A stretch of DNA of 64,000 nt, taken from the NCBI RefSeq assembly GCF_000756655.1, contig NZ_ARXU01000012.1, forward strand, positions 1 through 64,000. The letters run 5' to 3'. The position numbers and the translations under genes were made by a program. Positions within the stretch are counted from its first letter, which is position 1, and every line of letters begins with the position of its first letter. This DNA comes from Alcanivorax jadensis T9. Its GTDB lineage: Bacteria; Pseudomonadota; Gammaproteobacteria; Pseudomonadales; Alcanivoracaceae. Shown one piece after another: positions 1 to 8,757 of this stretch. The notes below the pieces were generated by a model, which was not told where the DNA came from, searched no databases, and was given only the letters and a program-made list of their open reading frames with translations.

Positions 1-90
1 AGGAGCTATGCTTGCATGGCGAACATACTTGCGACAGCTCATTCGCTGTTGCGCCTGCGGGCATGGCTCTCCCGACGCTCCTGAAGGAAC
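1..90. repeat. Degenerate REP-like repeat upstream of mutT
   Basis: The first bases resemble a decayed copy of the GTAGGAGC-type inverted repeat seen intact elsewhere in this window (for example 35461-35525). An AGGAGC...TTGCA...GCGAAC stretch lies at the left and an ACGCTCCT remnant near base 80. The arms no longer pair well. The copy is cut by the window start, so its true extent is unknown. Confidence 0.4.
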
Positions 91-96
91 GTTTTT

Positions 97-1056
97 ATGA
101 CCGTAGCTACCCCCGCCATCACCGTCGTTGCCGCCATCATCCGCGGCAACGACGGCCGCATCTGCCTGAGCCGACGCCCGGACCACAAGCATCAAGGGGG
201 CCGCTGGGAGTTTCCTGGCGGCAAAGTGGAGCCGGGTGAGCCCCTGTCGGCGGCCCTGGCCAGGGAGCTGGAGGAGGAGCTGGGCATGCAGGCGGCCATT
301 TCCTCTCCGTTCATGACTATCGCCCACCAGTACCAGGATCTGCATGTCACCCTGCATTTTCGCGATGTCACCGCCTGGCAGGGCGAGCCTTCGGGTTGTG
401 AAGGGCAGCAGGTGAACTGGTTTGAGATTCCGGAATTGCCGGCGCTGGAGTTTCCGGCGGCGAACCGGCCGGTGGTCACCGCGATCACGCTTCCCGATTA
501 TCTTGCCATCGCGCCGGATAATCTGGATCTGGAAGCCCTCAAAGCGGGTATCGGCCGTCTGGATGCTGCCCGTATTGGGCTGTATCTGCGCCAGTGGAGC
601 GAGCATGCTGCACTGCCTGAGATTCTGGCCCTGTGCCGGGAAAAAGGCGTCAAGGTATGGTTGCGGGCCTCATCGGCAGCATGGGCGGAACAGTTGTCCT
701 TACAGGGAGTCTTTGCGCTGCATATGCCGGGCTCGGTATTGATGGATTGTCAGGGGCGACCAGATTTTGCGGGGCTGGTTTCAGCGGCTTGTCACAGCCG
801 TGAGGCCCTGGAAAAGGCGGCAGACCTGGGGCTGGATATGGCGCTGGTCTCCCCGGTAGAGGTCACTGCCAGTCATCCGGATCGTCCCCCCCTGGGGTGG
901 CAACAGGCGGGGGAATGGATTACCGGGTTGCCGCTGGCCTGTTATGGGCTAGGTGGTGTCTCGCCAGCGGATCTGGAAACCGCCCGCCAGTATGGCGCCA
1001 TCGGCGTGGCAGGCATTCGCGCATTCTGGCCGGGCTCTGCCCCTGTACCTGTGTAG
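97..1056 (+). CDS. mutT: MutT-type Nudix hydrolase fused to a thiamin-phosphate-synthase-like domain
   Basis: The 319-residue protein has two parts. Residues 1-130 are a Nudix domain with a complete Nudix box at about 41-63 (GX5E, then RELEEELG). This box binds magnesium and, in MutT, hydrolyses 8-oxo-dGTP so that oxidised guanine is not incorporated into DNA. Residues ~150-319 resemble the TIM-barrel of thiamin phosphate synthase (ThiE/TenI); the Pseudomonas MutT homologue has the same fusion. The role of the second domain is not established and it may not be catalytic. The ATG at 97 follows a GAAGGA ribosome site. The stop codon lies inside an inverted repeat (1053-1135) that may end the transcript. 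Confidence 0.85.
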   Translation: MTVATPAITVVAAIIRGNDGRICLSRRPDHKHQGGRWEFPGGKVEPGEPLSAALARELEEELGMQAAISSPFMTIAHQYQDLHVTLHFRDVTAWQGEPSGCEGQQVNWFEIPELPALEFPAANRPVVTAITLPDYLAIAPDNLDLEALKAGIGRLDAARIGLYLRQWSEHAALPEILALCREKGVKVWLRASSAAWAEQLSLQGVFALHMPGSVLMDCQGRPDFAGLVSAACHSREALEKAADLGLDMALVSPVEVTASHPDRPPLGWQQAGEWITGLPLACYGLGGVSPADLETARQYGAIGVAGIRAFWPGSAPVPV

Positions 1057-1135
1057 GGTGCCACTGAGTCTAAGGCGAACTCACCATCCAGCCACCGAAT
1101 CGGTGCAGTTCGCCTTAGGCTCAGTGGCACCCTAC
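1053..1135. repeat. Inverted repeat, family C (GTAGGGTGC type)
   Basis: Two 29-base arms (1053-1081 and 1107-1135) pair with one mismatch around a 25-base centre. The arms begin GTAGGGTGCCACTGAG. The same family occurs at 23020-23100 and, half decayed, at 22208-22273. The left arm overlaps the mutT stop codon, so the hairpin may protect or end that mRNA. This is a short intergenic palindromic repeat, not a coding region. Confidence 0.85.
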
Positions 1136-1251
1136 GGTAGGTGTTGGTACCGCTAGCACTCGGGTGTTGTGCCCCTGTTAGAGAAAGAGGCACGGGGTTT
1201 ATTCTCGCTGATGCACGAGCAGCCCAATCCGCAGCTTATCCCGTCAGACGA

Positions 1252-1443
1252 TCAAAACTCTTCAAAATCCCCGGGGGCATTGTCATCACCGGGAATCGCA
1301 TGGCGTTCCGCCGCCCAATCGCCCAGATCAATCAACTTGCAGCGCTCGGAGCAGAAAGGCCGCCAGGGATTGTTGGTCCAGCGAGTGAGGGATTTACACT
1401 GGGGGCAGGGATAGGTTTGGGTGGTGTTATTGGTATCAGACAT
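1252..1443 (-). CDS. yacG: DNA gyrase inhibitor YacG (zinc-binding)
   Basis: This 63-residue protein has the YacG zinc knuckle: CPQC at residues 18-21, then C-X3-C (CSERC) at about residue 32-36, followed by the conserved [12 protein letters not shown] segment. YacG in E. coli binds GyrB and inhibits gyrase. Its tail is acidic, as is usual in the family. It starts 2 bases after the coaE stop on the same strand, so the two are co-transcribed. The coaE-yacG pairing is standard in gammaproteobacteria. Confidence 0.93.
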   Translation of the reverse strand: MSDTNNTTQTYPCPQCKSLTRWTNNPWRPFCSERCKLIDLGDWAAERHAIPGDDNAPGDFEEF

Positions 1444-1445
1444 GT

Positions 1446-2045
1446 TCAGAGTACGTTAGCCATTTCCAGATAGCGTTGATGCAGGCTCGCCAGTTGCTCG
1501 TGAAGTACCTGCAGCGAGCCGTGATTCTCAACCACATCGTCGGCCTGGTCCAGGCGTTTGGTTCTCTCCATCTGAGCCTTGATGATAGCGGCAACCTGCT
1601 CTTCGGGAACATGGTCCCGTTCCATTGCCCGTTTTACCTGCAATTCTGCCGGCGCATCGATGACCAGAATACGGTCCACCAGCGCTTTCTGGCTGGTTTC
1701 CAGCAGCAGTGGCGATACCAGAACGGTATAGGTGGACTCACTGGCAGCAATTTGCCGTTTCAGCTCCTCGCCGATGGCGGGGTGAGTAATGCCTTCAAGC
1801 ACCTTGAGGGCGTCCGCATCCGCAAACACGATCTCGCGCAAAGCGCGGCGGTCCAGGGCGCCATCCGCAGTGAGTACATGCTCACCAAAATGGTCGGCGA
1901 TATGCTGGAGCGCAGGCTGGCCCGGTTCCACCACTACCCGGGACGCCAGATCTGCGTCCACAATAGTGATGCCCTGCTGGGCGAGGAAATCCGTGGCAGC
2001 GGTCTTTCCGCTGCCAATACCACCAGTCAGGCCGACTACGAACAT
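1446..2045 (-). CDS. coaE: Dephospho-CoA kinase
   Basis: CoaE phosphorylates the 3'-hydroxyl of dephospho-CoA, the last step of coenzyme A synthesis, in the cytosol. The P-loop [11 protein letters not shown] is at residues 5-15, followed by the DADLASR motif near residue 30. Later motifs ([23 protein letters not shown]) match the family lid and CoA-binding regions. The length of 199 residues is normal. It lies downstream of pilD, as in Pseudomonas, and is separated from it by a 130-base gap holding a family-B inverted repeat. Confidence 0.95.
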   Translation of the reverse strand: MFVVGLTGGIGSGKTAATDFLAQQGITIVDADLASRVVVEPGQPALQHIADHFGEHVLTADGALDRRALREIVFADADALKVLEGITHPAIGEELKRQIAASESTYTVLVSPLLLETSQKALVDRILVIDAPAELQVKRAMERDHVPEEQVAAIIKAQMERTKRLDQADDVVENHGSLQVLHEQLASLHQRYLEMANVL

Positions 2046-2072
2046 GGGGGGCTCCTGGGCAGAATTGAACCC

Positions 2073-2144
2073 GTTGGAGCCTTGCTCGCAAGGCGAAAGC
2101 GTTCAAGTAATGCAGAGCCTTCGCTTTGCAAGCAAAGCTTCAAC
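2073..2144. repeat. Inverted repeat, family B (GTTGGAGC...GCTCCAAC type)
   Basis: Imperfect arms GTTGGAGCCTTGCTCGCAAG and its partner ending GCAAGCAAAGCTTCAAC bracket a short centre. Better copies are at 14568-14651 and 46873-46937. It fills most of the pilD-coaE gap. Confidence 0.8.
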
Positions 2145-2174
2145 GAGACTTTTAGGGCATGTGTTCAGCGTGGA

Positions 2175-3053
2175 TTAACTGATCTTAAACATCCCGAGAT
2201 ACGAGCTGACGATGGTATCGCCCCATAGCAATGCAATCCAGCCAGCGGCCGCTAGATAGGGGCCGAAAGGGATCTGGGTGCGCTTTTCGCCACCGAAGAG
2301 AGTGGCGATCAGGGTGAACACCAGGCCCACCACGGAAGACAGCAGAATAATCAGCGGCAGATACTGCCAACCCGTCCAGGCGCCCAGAGCAGCGAGAAGC
2401 TTGAAGTCACCATAGCCCATGCCTTCCTTGCCGGTGAGCAGCTTGAACAGCCAGTACACGCTCCACAGGGACAGGTAACCGGCCATGGCACCCACCACCG
2501 CATCCGGCAGAGATACCGGTGAAACGCCAAGCAGCGCCGCCAGCAGGCCGGCCCACAGTAGAGGGTAAGTCATGCTGTCCGGCAGCAGGGTGGTATCCGC
2601 ATCAATCATGGCTGCCGCCAGCAGGGTCCAGGTGGCAAACAGGGTAAAGGCTAGCCAGGGTCCATAACCGAAGTGCCAGGCGCACAGGCCGGCAAGAACG
2701 CCACTTGTCAGCTCAATGACCGGGTAGCGTTTACTGATCGGCGTTGCGCAACCCTTGCATTTACCTTTCAGTGCCAGCCAGCTCACCACCGGGATGTTTT
2801 CATACCAGGCAATGCCGTGGTCGCACTTCGGGCAGCGGGAGCGTGGTGTCACCAGATTGAATATCTCGCCATCATCCTTTGCGGGTAACTCCAGAATTTC
2901 GCGGGCTTCCTGCTGCCAGCTACGTTCCATCATCACCGGTAAGCGGTAGATGACGACGTTGAGAAAGCTGCCGATCAGCAGCCCCAGAAAAACACAGAGC
3001 CCAACCAGCAGGGTTGGGCTCGCGGAAAGAACATCGAAAAGATTGTCTATCAT
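2175..3053 (-). CDS. pilD: Type IV prepilin peptidase / N-methyltransferase PilD
   Basis: PilD is an inner-membrane aspartyl protease that cleaves the leader of type IV prepilins and type II secretion pseudopilins, then methylates the new N-terminal phenylalanine. The 292-residue protein has an N-terminal membrane segment and the cytosolic four-cysteine zinc site (C74, C77, C99, C102). It has several further membrane helices and the two catalytic aspartate motifs, DADTTLLPD at ~151-159 and GYGDFKL at ~213-219. It is the third gene of the pilBCD operon, 3 bases after pilC. Its substrates, the two pilins, are encoded at 6589 and 7369. Confidence 0.96.
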   Translation of the reverse strand: MIDNLFDVLSASPTLLVGLCVFLGLLIGSFLNVVIYRLPVMMERSWQQEAREILELPAKDDGEIFNLVTPRSRCPKCDHGIAWYENIPVVSWLALKGKCKGCATPISKRYPVIELTSGVLAGLCAWHFGYGPWLAFTLFATWTLLAAAMIDADTTLLPDSMTYPLLWAGLLAALLGVSPVSLPDAVVGAMAGYLSLWSVYWLFKLLTGKEGMGYGDFKLLAALGAWTGWQYLPLIILLSSVVGLVFTLIATLFGGEKRTQIPFGPYLAAAGWIALLWGDTIVSSYLGMFKIS

Positions 3054-3056
3054 TAA

Positions 3057-4283
3057 TTAGCCTACAACTTGACCCAATTGGAAAATCGGCAGGTACATGG
3101 CGATGATCAAGCCGCCGATAAGAACGCCAAGCACCGACATAATGAGAGGCTCCATCATGCTGGTGAGGCCATCCACGGCATTGTCGACTTCATCCTCATA
3201 ATAGATGGCGACTTTTTCCAGCATGGCATCCAGTGCCCCGGATTCTTCGCCGATAGCGGTCATTTGTAGAGCCATGGCGGGGAAGACACCTGTTGCTCGC
3301 ATTGCAAATTGCAATTGCTGACCAGTTGAAACGTCTTCTTTCACTTTGTAAACGGCTTTGCGATACACCACGTTACCCGTCGCCCCGGCACAAGCATCAA
3401 GGGCCTCGATTAAGGGGACGCCAGCGGCGAAGGTGGTTGAGAGTGTTCGTGCGTACCTTGCGATGGTCGATTTAAAAGCCAGGTCACCGACAATGGGTAG
3501 TTTTAATACCAGCCTGTCCAGGGCGTCCCGGAAGGGTTCTGATTTTTTCTTGAGCGTGGAAAATCCAATTACAAATGCGACTATACAGGCGAGAATAAGC
3601 AGAAAGTTTTTTTGAAGTCCATCTGACAGATTGATAACAAAGACGGTAAAAGCCGGGAGTTCAGCACCGAAACCGGCGAAAAGATCCTGAAATACCGGGA
3701 CTACTTTCAGCAAAAGAATTGCAGTTACAATGGCAGCCGCAACAACAACCGTTGCCGGGTACTTCATGGCTTTCTTGATTTTTTGTTTGAGGAGTTCGCT
3801 TTTTTCTTTATAAAGCGCGACTCGATCGAGCATTGTTTCAAGCGCGCCTGATTGCTCGCCGGCCTCAATCAAGCTGCAGTACAAATCGTCGAATTGATCT
3901 GGATGCTTTGACAGGGCCGTTGCAAAATTACTGCCTGATTCAACTTCTGTTTTCAGGCTCAGCACCAGTTGTCTCATGGTGGGGTGTTCCAGGCCGTCAG
4001 CAACGATTTCAAATGCTTGAACAAGAGGGACGCCCGCTTTCATCATGGTTGCCATCTGACGAGTAAAAATGGCGATATCCATGGGTTTGATTTTTTTCTT
4101 TCCACCAAAGCTAACTTCGCGTTTCTTGATGACTTTTTTGGCGTTAATGCCTTGTTTGCGAAGTTCTGCACGAACCAGAGCTGGACCTTTGCCAGAAGCC
4201 TCGCCTTTTACTTTCTTTCCTTGCCTGTCAACACCTTCATAAACGAAAGTGGCGTTTTTTTGTTCTGCTGATTTTGTTGCCAT
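3057..4283 (-). CDS. pilC: Type IV pilus inner-membrane platform protein PilC
   Basis: PilC is the polytopic platform that couples the PilB and PilT motors to pilin polymerisation. The 408-residue length is typical. It has two duplicated T2SSF/GspF cytosolic domains (about residues 70-195 and 275-400), each followed by hydrophobic helices. The motifs FTRQMATMMKAGVPLVQAF and YARTLSTTFAAGVPLIEAL mark the two copies. The gene starts 2 bases after the pilB stop, so translation is probably coupled. Confidence 0.96.
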   Translation of the reverse strand: MATKSAEQKNATFVYEGVDRQGKKVKGEASGKGPALVRAELRKQGINAKKVIKKREVSFGGKKKIKPMDIAIFTRQMATMMKAGVPLVQAFEIVADGLEHPTMRQLVLSLKTEVESGSNFATALSKHPDQFDDLYCSLIEAGEQSGALETMLDRVALYKEKSELLKQKIKKAMKYPATVVVAAAIVTAILLLKVVPVFQDLFAGFGAELPAFTVFVINLSDGLQKNFLLILACIVAFVIGFSTLKKKSEPFRDALDRLVLKLPIVGDLAFKSTIARYARTLSTTFAAGVPLIEALDACAGATGNVVYRKAVYKVKEDVSTGQQLQFAMRATGVFPAMALQMTAIGEESGALDAMLEKVAIYYEDEVDNAVDGLTSMMEPLIMSVLGVLIGGLIIAMYLPIFQLGQVVG

Positions 4284-4300
4284 AATTAATGTCCGCTTGT
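4266..4300 (-). promoter_or_regulatory. pilB-pilC junction with coupled translation
   Basis: The pilC ATG (4283) is 2 bases from the pilB stop (4286-4288), so no independent promoter is needed; the ribosome site lies inside the pilB end. The 3-base pilC-pilD gap at 3053-3057 is similar. pilBCD is therefore one translation unit. Confidence 0.6.
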
Positions 4301-5992
4301 TACACGGTTAACTTCTTCCAGGCTGGTCACGCCGTGCATGACTTTTACGAGGCCGGAGCGATGTAAGTCATTGAATCCTTCTTTGCGACACTGATCTGCA
4401 ATTTGGATGGAGTTCCCTTCTTCCATAATAATCCGGGCAATACCGTCAGTGATTTTGACGACTTCATAAATCCCTACCCGACCTTTATAGCCGTTAGTGC
4501 ATTTGTCGCACCCTTGTGGGCCATAAACAGTAAACCCGGTACCAATATCTTCTTCCGTGAAGCCCATCTCAAGTAGGGACTGTTGCGGTACGTCCACTAC
4601 GTTTTTGCAGTGCTCGCAAAGTCGGCGTGCTAATCGCTGGGCAATAATCAGGACTACCGAGGTGGCAATATTGAAGGAGGGTACGCCCATGTTGCGTAGG
4701 CGAGTCAATGTTTCTGGTGCGCTGTTGGTGTGCAAGGTAGAAAGCACCATATGACCCGTCTGTGCCGCCTTCACGGCAATGTTGGCGGTTTCCAGATCCC
4801 GGATTTCACCAACCAGAATGACATCCGGATCTTGCCGAAGAAAGGCTCGCAGGGCCGCCGAAAAGTCCATGCCCTGTTTGGGGTTAACATTAACCTGATT
4901 GATGCCTTCCAGGTTGATTTCTACCGGGTCTTCAGCAGTAGAAATGTTGCGCTCAGGGGTGTTGAGGATATTGACGCCAGTATAGAGGGAGACCGTTTTC
5001 CCGGAACCGGTGGGGCCAGTCACCAGAATCATGCCCTGAGGCTTGTGAAGAGCATCCAGATACATCTGTTTTTGATCTTCATCATAGCCCAGCGCCTCAA
5101 TACCCATTTTTGCAGATTCCGGGTCCAGAATCCGTAACACGATTTTTTCCCCGAACAACGTGGGGCAGGTGTTTACCCGGAAATCGATGGCACGGGTTTT
5201 GGAAATTTTCAGCTTGATCCGGCCATCCTGCGGGACCCGGCGTTCAGAAATGTCCAGTCGTGACATCACCTTCAGGCGAGCTGACAATTTGCTGGCAATG
5301 TTGATCGGTGGCTTGGAGACGGTTTTCAGAATGCCGTCCTGACGGAACCGCACCCGGTATGTCTTTTCATAAGGTTCAAAGTGTAAATCCGAGGCCCCCC
5401 CTTTAATCGCATCCAGCAGCAGCTTGTTCACGAAGCGTACAATGGGGGCGTCATCGGTGCCGGACTGGGTTTCGTCCTTTTTCTCTTCGGCAGGTCCAAC
5501 ATCAAGATCACCCATATCATCATCCAGATCATCAAAAGCGCTGCCTTCGGCTTCTGATTCCAGGTGATCAATCCAGTGAGTGAGCTTGTCCTCCTCAACG
5601 ATGATGGTTTCTACATTGAGGCCGGTGTTGAAACGGATTTCTTCGAGTGCGGGCAAATTGGTCGGGTCTGACACTGCCACAAAAAGCCGGCTACCCCTGC
5701 GAAACAGGGGCAGCACATGGTGCTTGGTGATCAGTTTTGGATCCACAAGATCCTTGATCAGGCTGTCACGCTGAAAGGCGCTCAGATCCAGGATGGGGTC
5801 GCCAAACTCTTCGGCCACTGCATTTGCGACAACTCGCGCCGAGAGCTTGCCTGAGCTTACCAGCTGGTGAACGAGACTCACCCGCTCCTGGCGAGCCTGC
5901 TGTTGTGCTTGCTGTGCGTCTTCGGCGGTCAGCAATTCCTGCTTGATGAGCCTTTGCGGTAAGCCGCTGAAGGAAAGGGTCTGGCTAGTCAT
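4286..5992 (-). CDS. pilB: Type IV pilus extension ATPase PilB
   Basis: PilB is the hexameric cytosolic ATPase that drives pilus extension. The 568-residue protein has an N-terminal GspE/MshEN domain and a Walker A motif GPTGSGKT. The Asp box, Walker B (DPDVILVGEIRD) and His box are all present. A four-cysteine zinc site near the C-terminus (CEHC ... CDKC) completes it. I chose the ATG at 5992 because residues from there (MTSQTLSFSG) align with the normal PilB start; a frame extension to 6037 has no family support. It is the first gene of pilBCD, divergent from the pilins. Confidence 0.95.
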   Translation of the reverse strand: MTSQTLSFSGLPQRLIKQELLTAEDAQQAQQQARQERVSLVHQLVSSGKLSARVVANAVAEEFGDPILDLSAFQRDSLIKDLVDPKLITKHHVLPLFRRGSRLFVAVSDPTNLPALEEIRFNTGLNVETIIVEEDKLTHWIDHLESEAEGSAFDDLDDDMGDLDVGPAEEKKDETQSGTDDAPIVRFVNKLLLDAIKGGASDLHFEPYEKTYRVRFRQDGILKTVSKPPINIASKLSARLKVMSRLDISERRVPQDGRIKLKISKTRAIDFRVNTCPTLFGEKIVLRILDPESAKMGIEALGYDEDQKQMYLDALHKPQGMILVTGPTGSGKTVSLYTGVNILNTPERNISTAEDPVEINLEGINQVNVNPKQGMDFSAALRAFLRQDPDVILVGEIRDLETANIAVKAAQTGHMVLSTLHTNSAPETLTRLRNMGVPSFNIATSVVLIIAQRLARRLCEHCKNVVDVPQQSLLEMGFTEEDIGTGFTVYGPQGCDKCTNGYKGRVGIYEVVKITDGIARIIMEEGNSIQIADQCRKEGFNDLHRSGLVKVMHGVTSLEEVNRVTSGH

Positions 5993-6588
5993 GGCAACCT
6001 GCTTGTTTATGCTTAGTATGGTCGGTATGCCCAACACTTTCTTCGTAACATACCGGTTGTCACCGGCACAGGGAAGAGTGGATGTCGCAAAATCAGTACC
6101 TTGTCGGGCCTTTCTAAAGGTATTCCCAGCTTTTGCGGTAGAGCTTTCTATCTAAGGTCGCGGTCTGGGCCAAGGGTTTAGGGTCGCTTTGAAAGGCAGT
6201 TAGCCATGCCCTTGTTCTGCTTAAAGTCCGACTCAGCCATCGCTACCCACCCTATCATGGCCCTCGGTGAACCTGGAGACTCGATCCAATGAATGAAGGG
6301 GGGGGGGGCAACCGATAGTGGTGGTCATCCAGGGTGACGCTTTTTGTCGTTATTTTGCTGGCGAGTGACGAATAGTGTCGGTTATGACTGCTGCCGGTAA
6401 TTTCAGGAGAGACTCAATAGTCATCTCTGCAGTTGTGCGCAGTGCGATTCGGCGTTGAATTTACAGGTTTCTAATGATTTTTCCTCATGAGCAAAAAGTT
6501 GGCCCGCTCTATGCATTAGACCAACGCAGAGGCTCGCCAAGAGTGAGCTCAACAATAAGGCTTGCAAATTTTACGTTGGAGAGACGAC
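5993..6588. other. Divergent pilB/pilA intergenic region with 11-G tract
   Basis: This ~600-base region between pilB (leftward) and pilA (rightward) has no convincing gene. It carries a homopolymer of 11 G at 6298-6308, in a non-coding position, and the sigma-54 promoter of pilA at 6500-6515. PilR binding sites would be expected in the ~150 bases upstream of that promoter, but I cannot place them with confidence. Confidence 0.6.
6500..6515 (+). promoter_or_regulatory. Sigma-54 (-24/-12) promoter of pilA
   Basis: TGGCCCGCTCTATGCA has the GG and GC dinucleotides at the spacing required by RpoN (consensus TGGCACG-N4-TTGCW). It predicts a transcript start near 6526, about 60 bases before the pilA ATG. 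In Pseudomonas, pilA is transcribed by RpoN with the PilS/PilR system; those regulators are not in this window. Confidence 0.8.
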
Positions 6589-6942
6589 ATGAAGAAGCAA
6601 ATTCAACAGGGTTTCACCCTTATCGAACTGATGATCGTGGTTGCCATCATCGGCATTCTGGCCGCGGTCGCTATCCCGGCTTACCAGGATTACGTGGAGC
6701 AGAGCCGTATTGATTCCTGCCTGGCTGAGCTGAAAGGCCAAACTAACAACTGGCTGATTGAGTACTCTCAGGACCCAGCAACTTTGTCTACTCCGGTCGC
6801 TGGTGCTTGTGCCACCGTTAACGCCGGTGCTGCTCCTGCTGGTGCTCCGGCTGCTGGCACAGACTGGACGCAGGCAACTGCCAAAGATTCAGCCAGCACT
6901 GTTGTGACCTGTGATGGCTCTGGTACTTGCTCCAAGCCGTAA
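6589..6942 (+). CDS. pilA: Type IVa pilin PilA (probable major pilin)
   Basis: The protein starts with an 8-residue leader MKKQIQQG, then the class III signal [20 protein letters not shown] with Glu5, the standard PilD cleavage and assembly sequence. The start ATG follows a GGAGAG ribosome site. The mature part has cysteines near 30, 70 and the C-terminal pair CDGSGTC, which would close a very small disulfide loop. At 117 residues it is shorter than most PilA (about 145-160) and has a flexible Ala/Gly/Pro-rich middle. A terminator follows at 6974. Whether this or the pilin at 7369 is the major subunit cannot be told from sequence; the stronger ribosome site and ATG favour this one. Confidence 0.93.
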   Translation: MKKQIQQGFTLIELMIVVAIIGILAAVAIPAYQDYVEQSRIDSCLAELKGQTNNWLIEYSQDPATLSTPVAGACATVNAGAAPAGAPAAGTDWTQATAKDSASTVVTCDGSGTCSKP

Positions 6943-6973
6943 CAATAAGCAGGCATTAGCCTGGCTTATTTTC

Positions 6974-7005
6974 AAAGGCCCGGTGGTTAATACCCCCGGG
7001 CCTTT
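6974..7005 (+). terminator. Rho-independent-like terminator after pilA
   Basis: Arms AAAGGCCCGG (6974-6983) and CCGGGCCTTT (6996-7005) form a 10-bp stem, followed by a modest T-rich stretch (GTGCTTTTTA). It would separate pilA transcription from the second pilin, which has its own promoter. Confidence 0.75.
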
Positions 7006-7303
7006 GTGCTTTTTAGTGACTTCAATTAAATGGCAAGACGCTAGTTCTACCGTTTTCCCTTTTGCACTGATCCAGGGTTTTGGCAGCTGAAACCGATTAC
7101 TGGGAGTAACTATCTGAATCTGTGCGGTTAGAGGCGCCATCCCATACTTGGTGTTTTATTCGTTTGAAACTTTGATAATCTACTAAATTCAAAGTGACCT
7201 TTATTGTTGGTTTCTGCCAAAAAGTATTGTGATTTCCTGTCTTTATTAGGCCTTTGTCTGCAGCCCCGCCCCGTTTTCCGAAGGATTTCTCATTAAAAAA
7301 ATC
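7006..7303. other. AT-rich spacer between the two pilin genes
   Basis: I see no gene here. The stretch is clearly more AT-rich than its neighbours and ends in the second sigma-54 promoter. It may carry activator sites for the second pilin. Confidence 0.5.
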
Positions 7304-7319
7304 TGGTCTGGTTTATGCA
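7304..7319 (+). promoter_or_regulatory. Sigma-54 (-24/-12) promoter of second pilin
   Basis: TGGTCTGGTTTATGCA keeps the GG/GC spacing of an RpoN promoter, and its -12 half (TTATGCATT with context) is almost the same as that of the pilA promoter at 6500. This suggests promoter and gene were duplicated together. Confidence 0.7.
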
Positions 7320-7368
7320 TTGTTTTGATCAGGGGAAAGTCACGGGATCACAATAATGAGGGGGGGCT

Positions 7369-7707
7369 GTGAATTATCAAAAGGGGTTTACATTAATTGA
7401 GCTGATGATCGTGGTGGCGATCATTGGCATCATGGCGGCGGTTGCCATTCCGGCGTACAACGATTACATAAGACAGTCAGCGGATAATGCCTGCCTTGCT
7501 GAGGCAGCGGCCCATGTGCGAGTGGGGGTGACCCATGTCACTTTGACGGGCACCAGCTTTCCGGCAAATGCGGCGCCGAGTCGCTGCACTGCGTTGCCGT
7601 TAATCAGTTACCCCATTTCTGCCGGCGACACGCTCACTCTTACGCCGGTAGCACCCGGCACAGGAACGGTAACCTGTGATCTGGCGGGCGGTTTCTGTCG
7701 CCTCTGA
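7369..7707 (+). CDS. Second type IVa pilin-like protein
   Basis: This 112-residue prepilin has a 6-residue leader MNYQKG followed by [20 protein letters not shown], nearly identical to PilA up to about residue 30. Beyond that it diverges, but it keeps three or more cysteines and a C-terminal loop (TCDLAGGFC). It starts with GTG behind a GAGGGGGG ribosome site. It lies in tandem with pilA and has its own sigma-54 promoter. It could be an alternative major pilin, an antigenic variant cassette or a minor pilin. No terminator is obvious downstream. Confidence 0.88.
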   Translation: MNYQKGFTLIELMIVVAIIGIMAAVAIPAYNDYIRQSADNACLAEAAAHVRVGVTHVTLTGTSFPANAAPSRCTALPLISYPISAGDTLTLTPVAPGTGTVTCDLAGGFCRL

Positions 7708-7849
7708 CAAAAGCCACCGGGCAAAATGCTTTTGCCGTTTGAATCTTGTCTGCAGTATATCTGGAGTCCCGCAAACAATCCGGTTTCCATCCGCTGGAAC
7801 TGGCACTCAGCATCGTTACGTTATATTCCTGCGGCAGTGACAATGGCCA

Positions 7850-8689
7850 TCATTGTAATCGCAGGGATAAATCGATTGCTTGTACATGCTTGGTCAGTGC
7901 CCCCGAGGACAGAAACCATTCGCGTCCTTTGGGCAGGGTCTTGGCATTGTTTACAGTTAAGTTGCCGGAGACTTCCAGTGCGCATTCGGTGGCGAGTGAG
8001 GCGGCCTCTGTCAGCATCTGGGAATTGAAATTATCCAGCATAATCTGATCCGGTCTCATTGCTGCGGCTTCTTTCAACTCCGCCAGTGTTTCCACTTCCA
8101 CAATAATCTTCTTCTCCGGTGCCAGAGCCCGCGCGCGTTGAATGGCTGCAGTAATCCCTCCGCAGGCGGCTACATGGTTTTCCTTGATCAGAAACGCATC
8201 GTACAGCCCGATCCGGTGGTTTTGACAGCCTCCACACAGAACAGCGTATTTCTGGCCAGCGCGAACTCCAGGGAGTGTTTTGCGCGTATCCAGAATCGTC
8301 ACGGTGGTTCCTTGCACAGCATCAGCATACTGGCGCGCTGTGGTGGCAGTGCCCATAAGGGTCTGCAGGAAGTTCAACGCGGTGCGTTCGCCAGTGAGAA
8401 TTTGCCGGGTATTGCCGCGAAGTGTGCACAGGGTTGTCTCTGCGGGCAGTCGCTGACCGTCATGAACATGCCACTCAATCTGTACATCGCCCAGTTGCCG
8501 AAACACTTCCTCAGCCCAGGGAGTGCCGCACATGACCGCCTCTTCGCGAGTGATGATGGTGGCCGTGCTTTCGCTATCGGCATCAATGAGCTGTGCCGTG
8601 ATGTCACCGCTGCGTATATCTTCTTCCAGGGCGAAGCTTACGTTGCGTTGAATATCGTCGCGCACGTAGTCGGGGAGGGCTGTGGTCAT
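7850..8689 (-). CDS. nadC: Nicotinate-nucleotide pyrophosphorylase (carboxylating)
   Basis: NadC converts quinolinate and phosphoribosyl pyrophosphate to nicotinate mononucleotide in de novo NAD synthesis. The 279-residue length is normal. Family motifs are clear: LEEDIRSGDITAQLI near residue 20, ERTALNFLQTLMGTAT, DTRKTLPGVR, and GGCQNHRIGLYDAFLIKENH with catalytic-site Lys/Arg residues. A gene for NadC beside pilA is also the arrangement in Pseudomonas. It is convergent with the pilins, with about 140 bases between. Confidence 0.96.
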   Translation of the reverse strand: MTTALPDYVRDDIQRNVSFALEEDIRSGDITAQLIDADSESTATIITREEAVMCGTPWAEEVFRQLGDVQIEWHVHDGQRLPAETTLCTLRGNTRQILTGERTALNFLQTLMGTATTARQYADAVQGTTVTILDTRKTLPGVRAGQKYAVLCGGCQNHRIGLYDAFLIKENHVAACGGITAAIQRARALAPEKKIIVEVETLAELKEAAAMRPDQIMLDNFNSQMLTEAASLATECALEVSGNLTVNNAKTLPKGREWFLSSGALTKHVQAIDLSLRLQ

Positions 8690-8721
8690 GCTGAGGTGAG
8701 TCCTACAGGTGTGTTAACGCT

Positions 8722-8751
8722 GTAGGAGCTTGCTTGCAAGCAAGCTCCTAC
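8722..8751. repeat. REP-like perfect palindrome, family A
   Basis: A 30-base perfect palindrome (arms GTAGGAGCTTGCTTG and its complement) with no loop spacer lies between the symporter gene and nadC, both on the minus strand. It belongs to the GTAGGAGC family found at 25095, 35461 and 42424. Confidence 0.9.
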
Positions 8752-8757
8752 CAATAT

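Noticed and set aside
5993-6037. N-terminal extension of PilB
   Set aside because: PilB homologues start at the position matching 5992; the extension lacks a ribosome site and family similarity.
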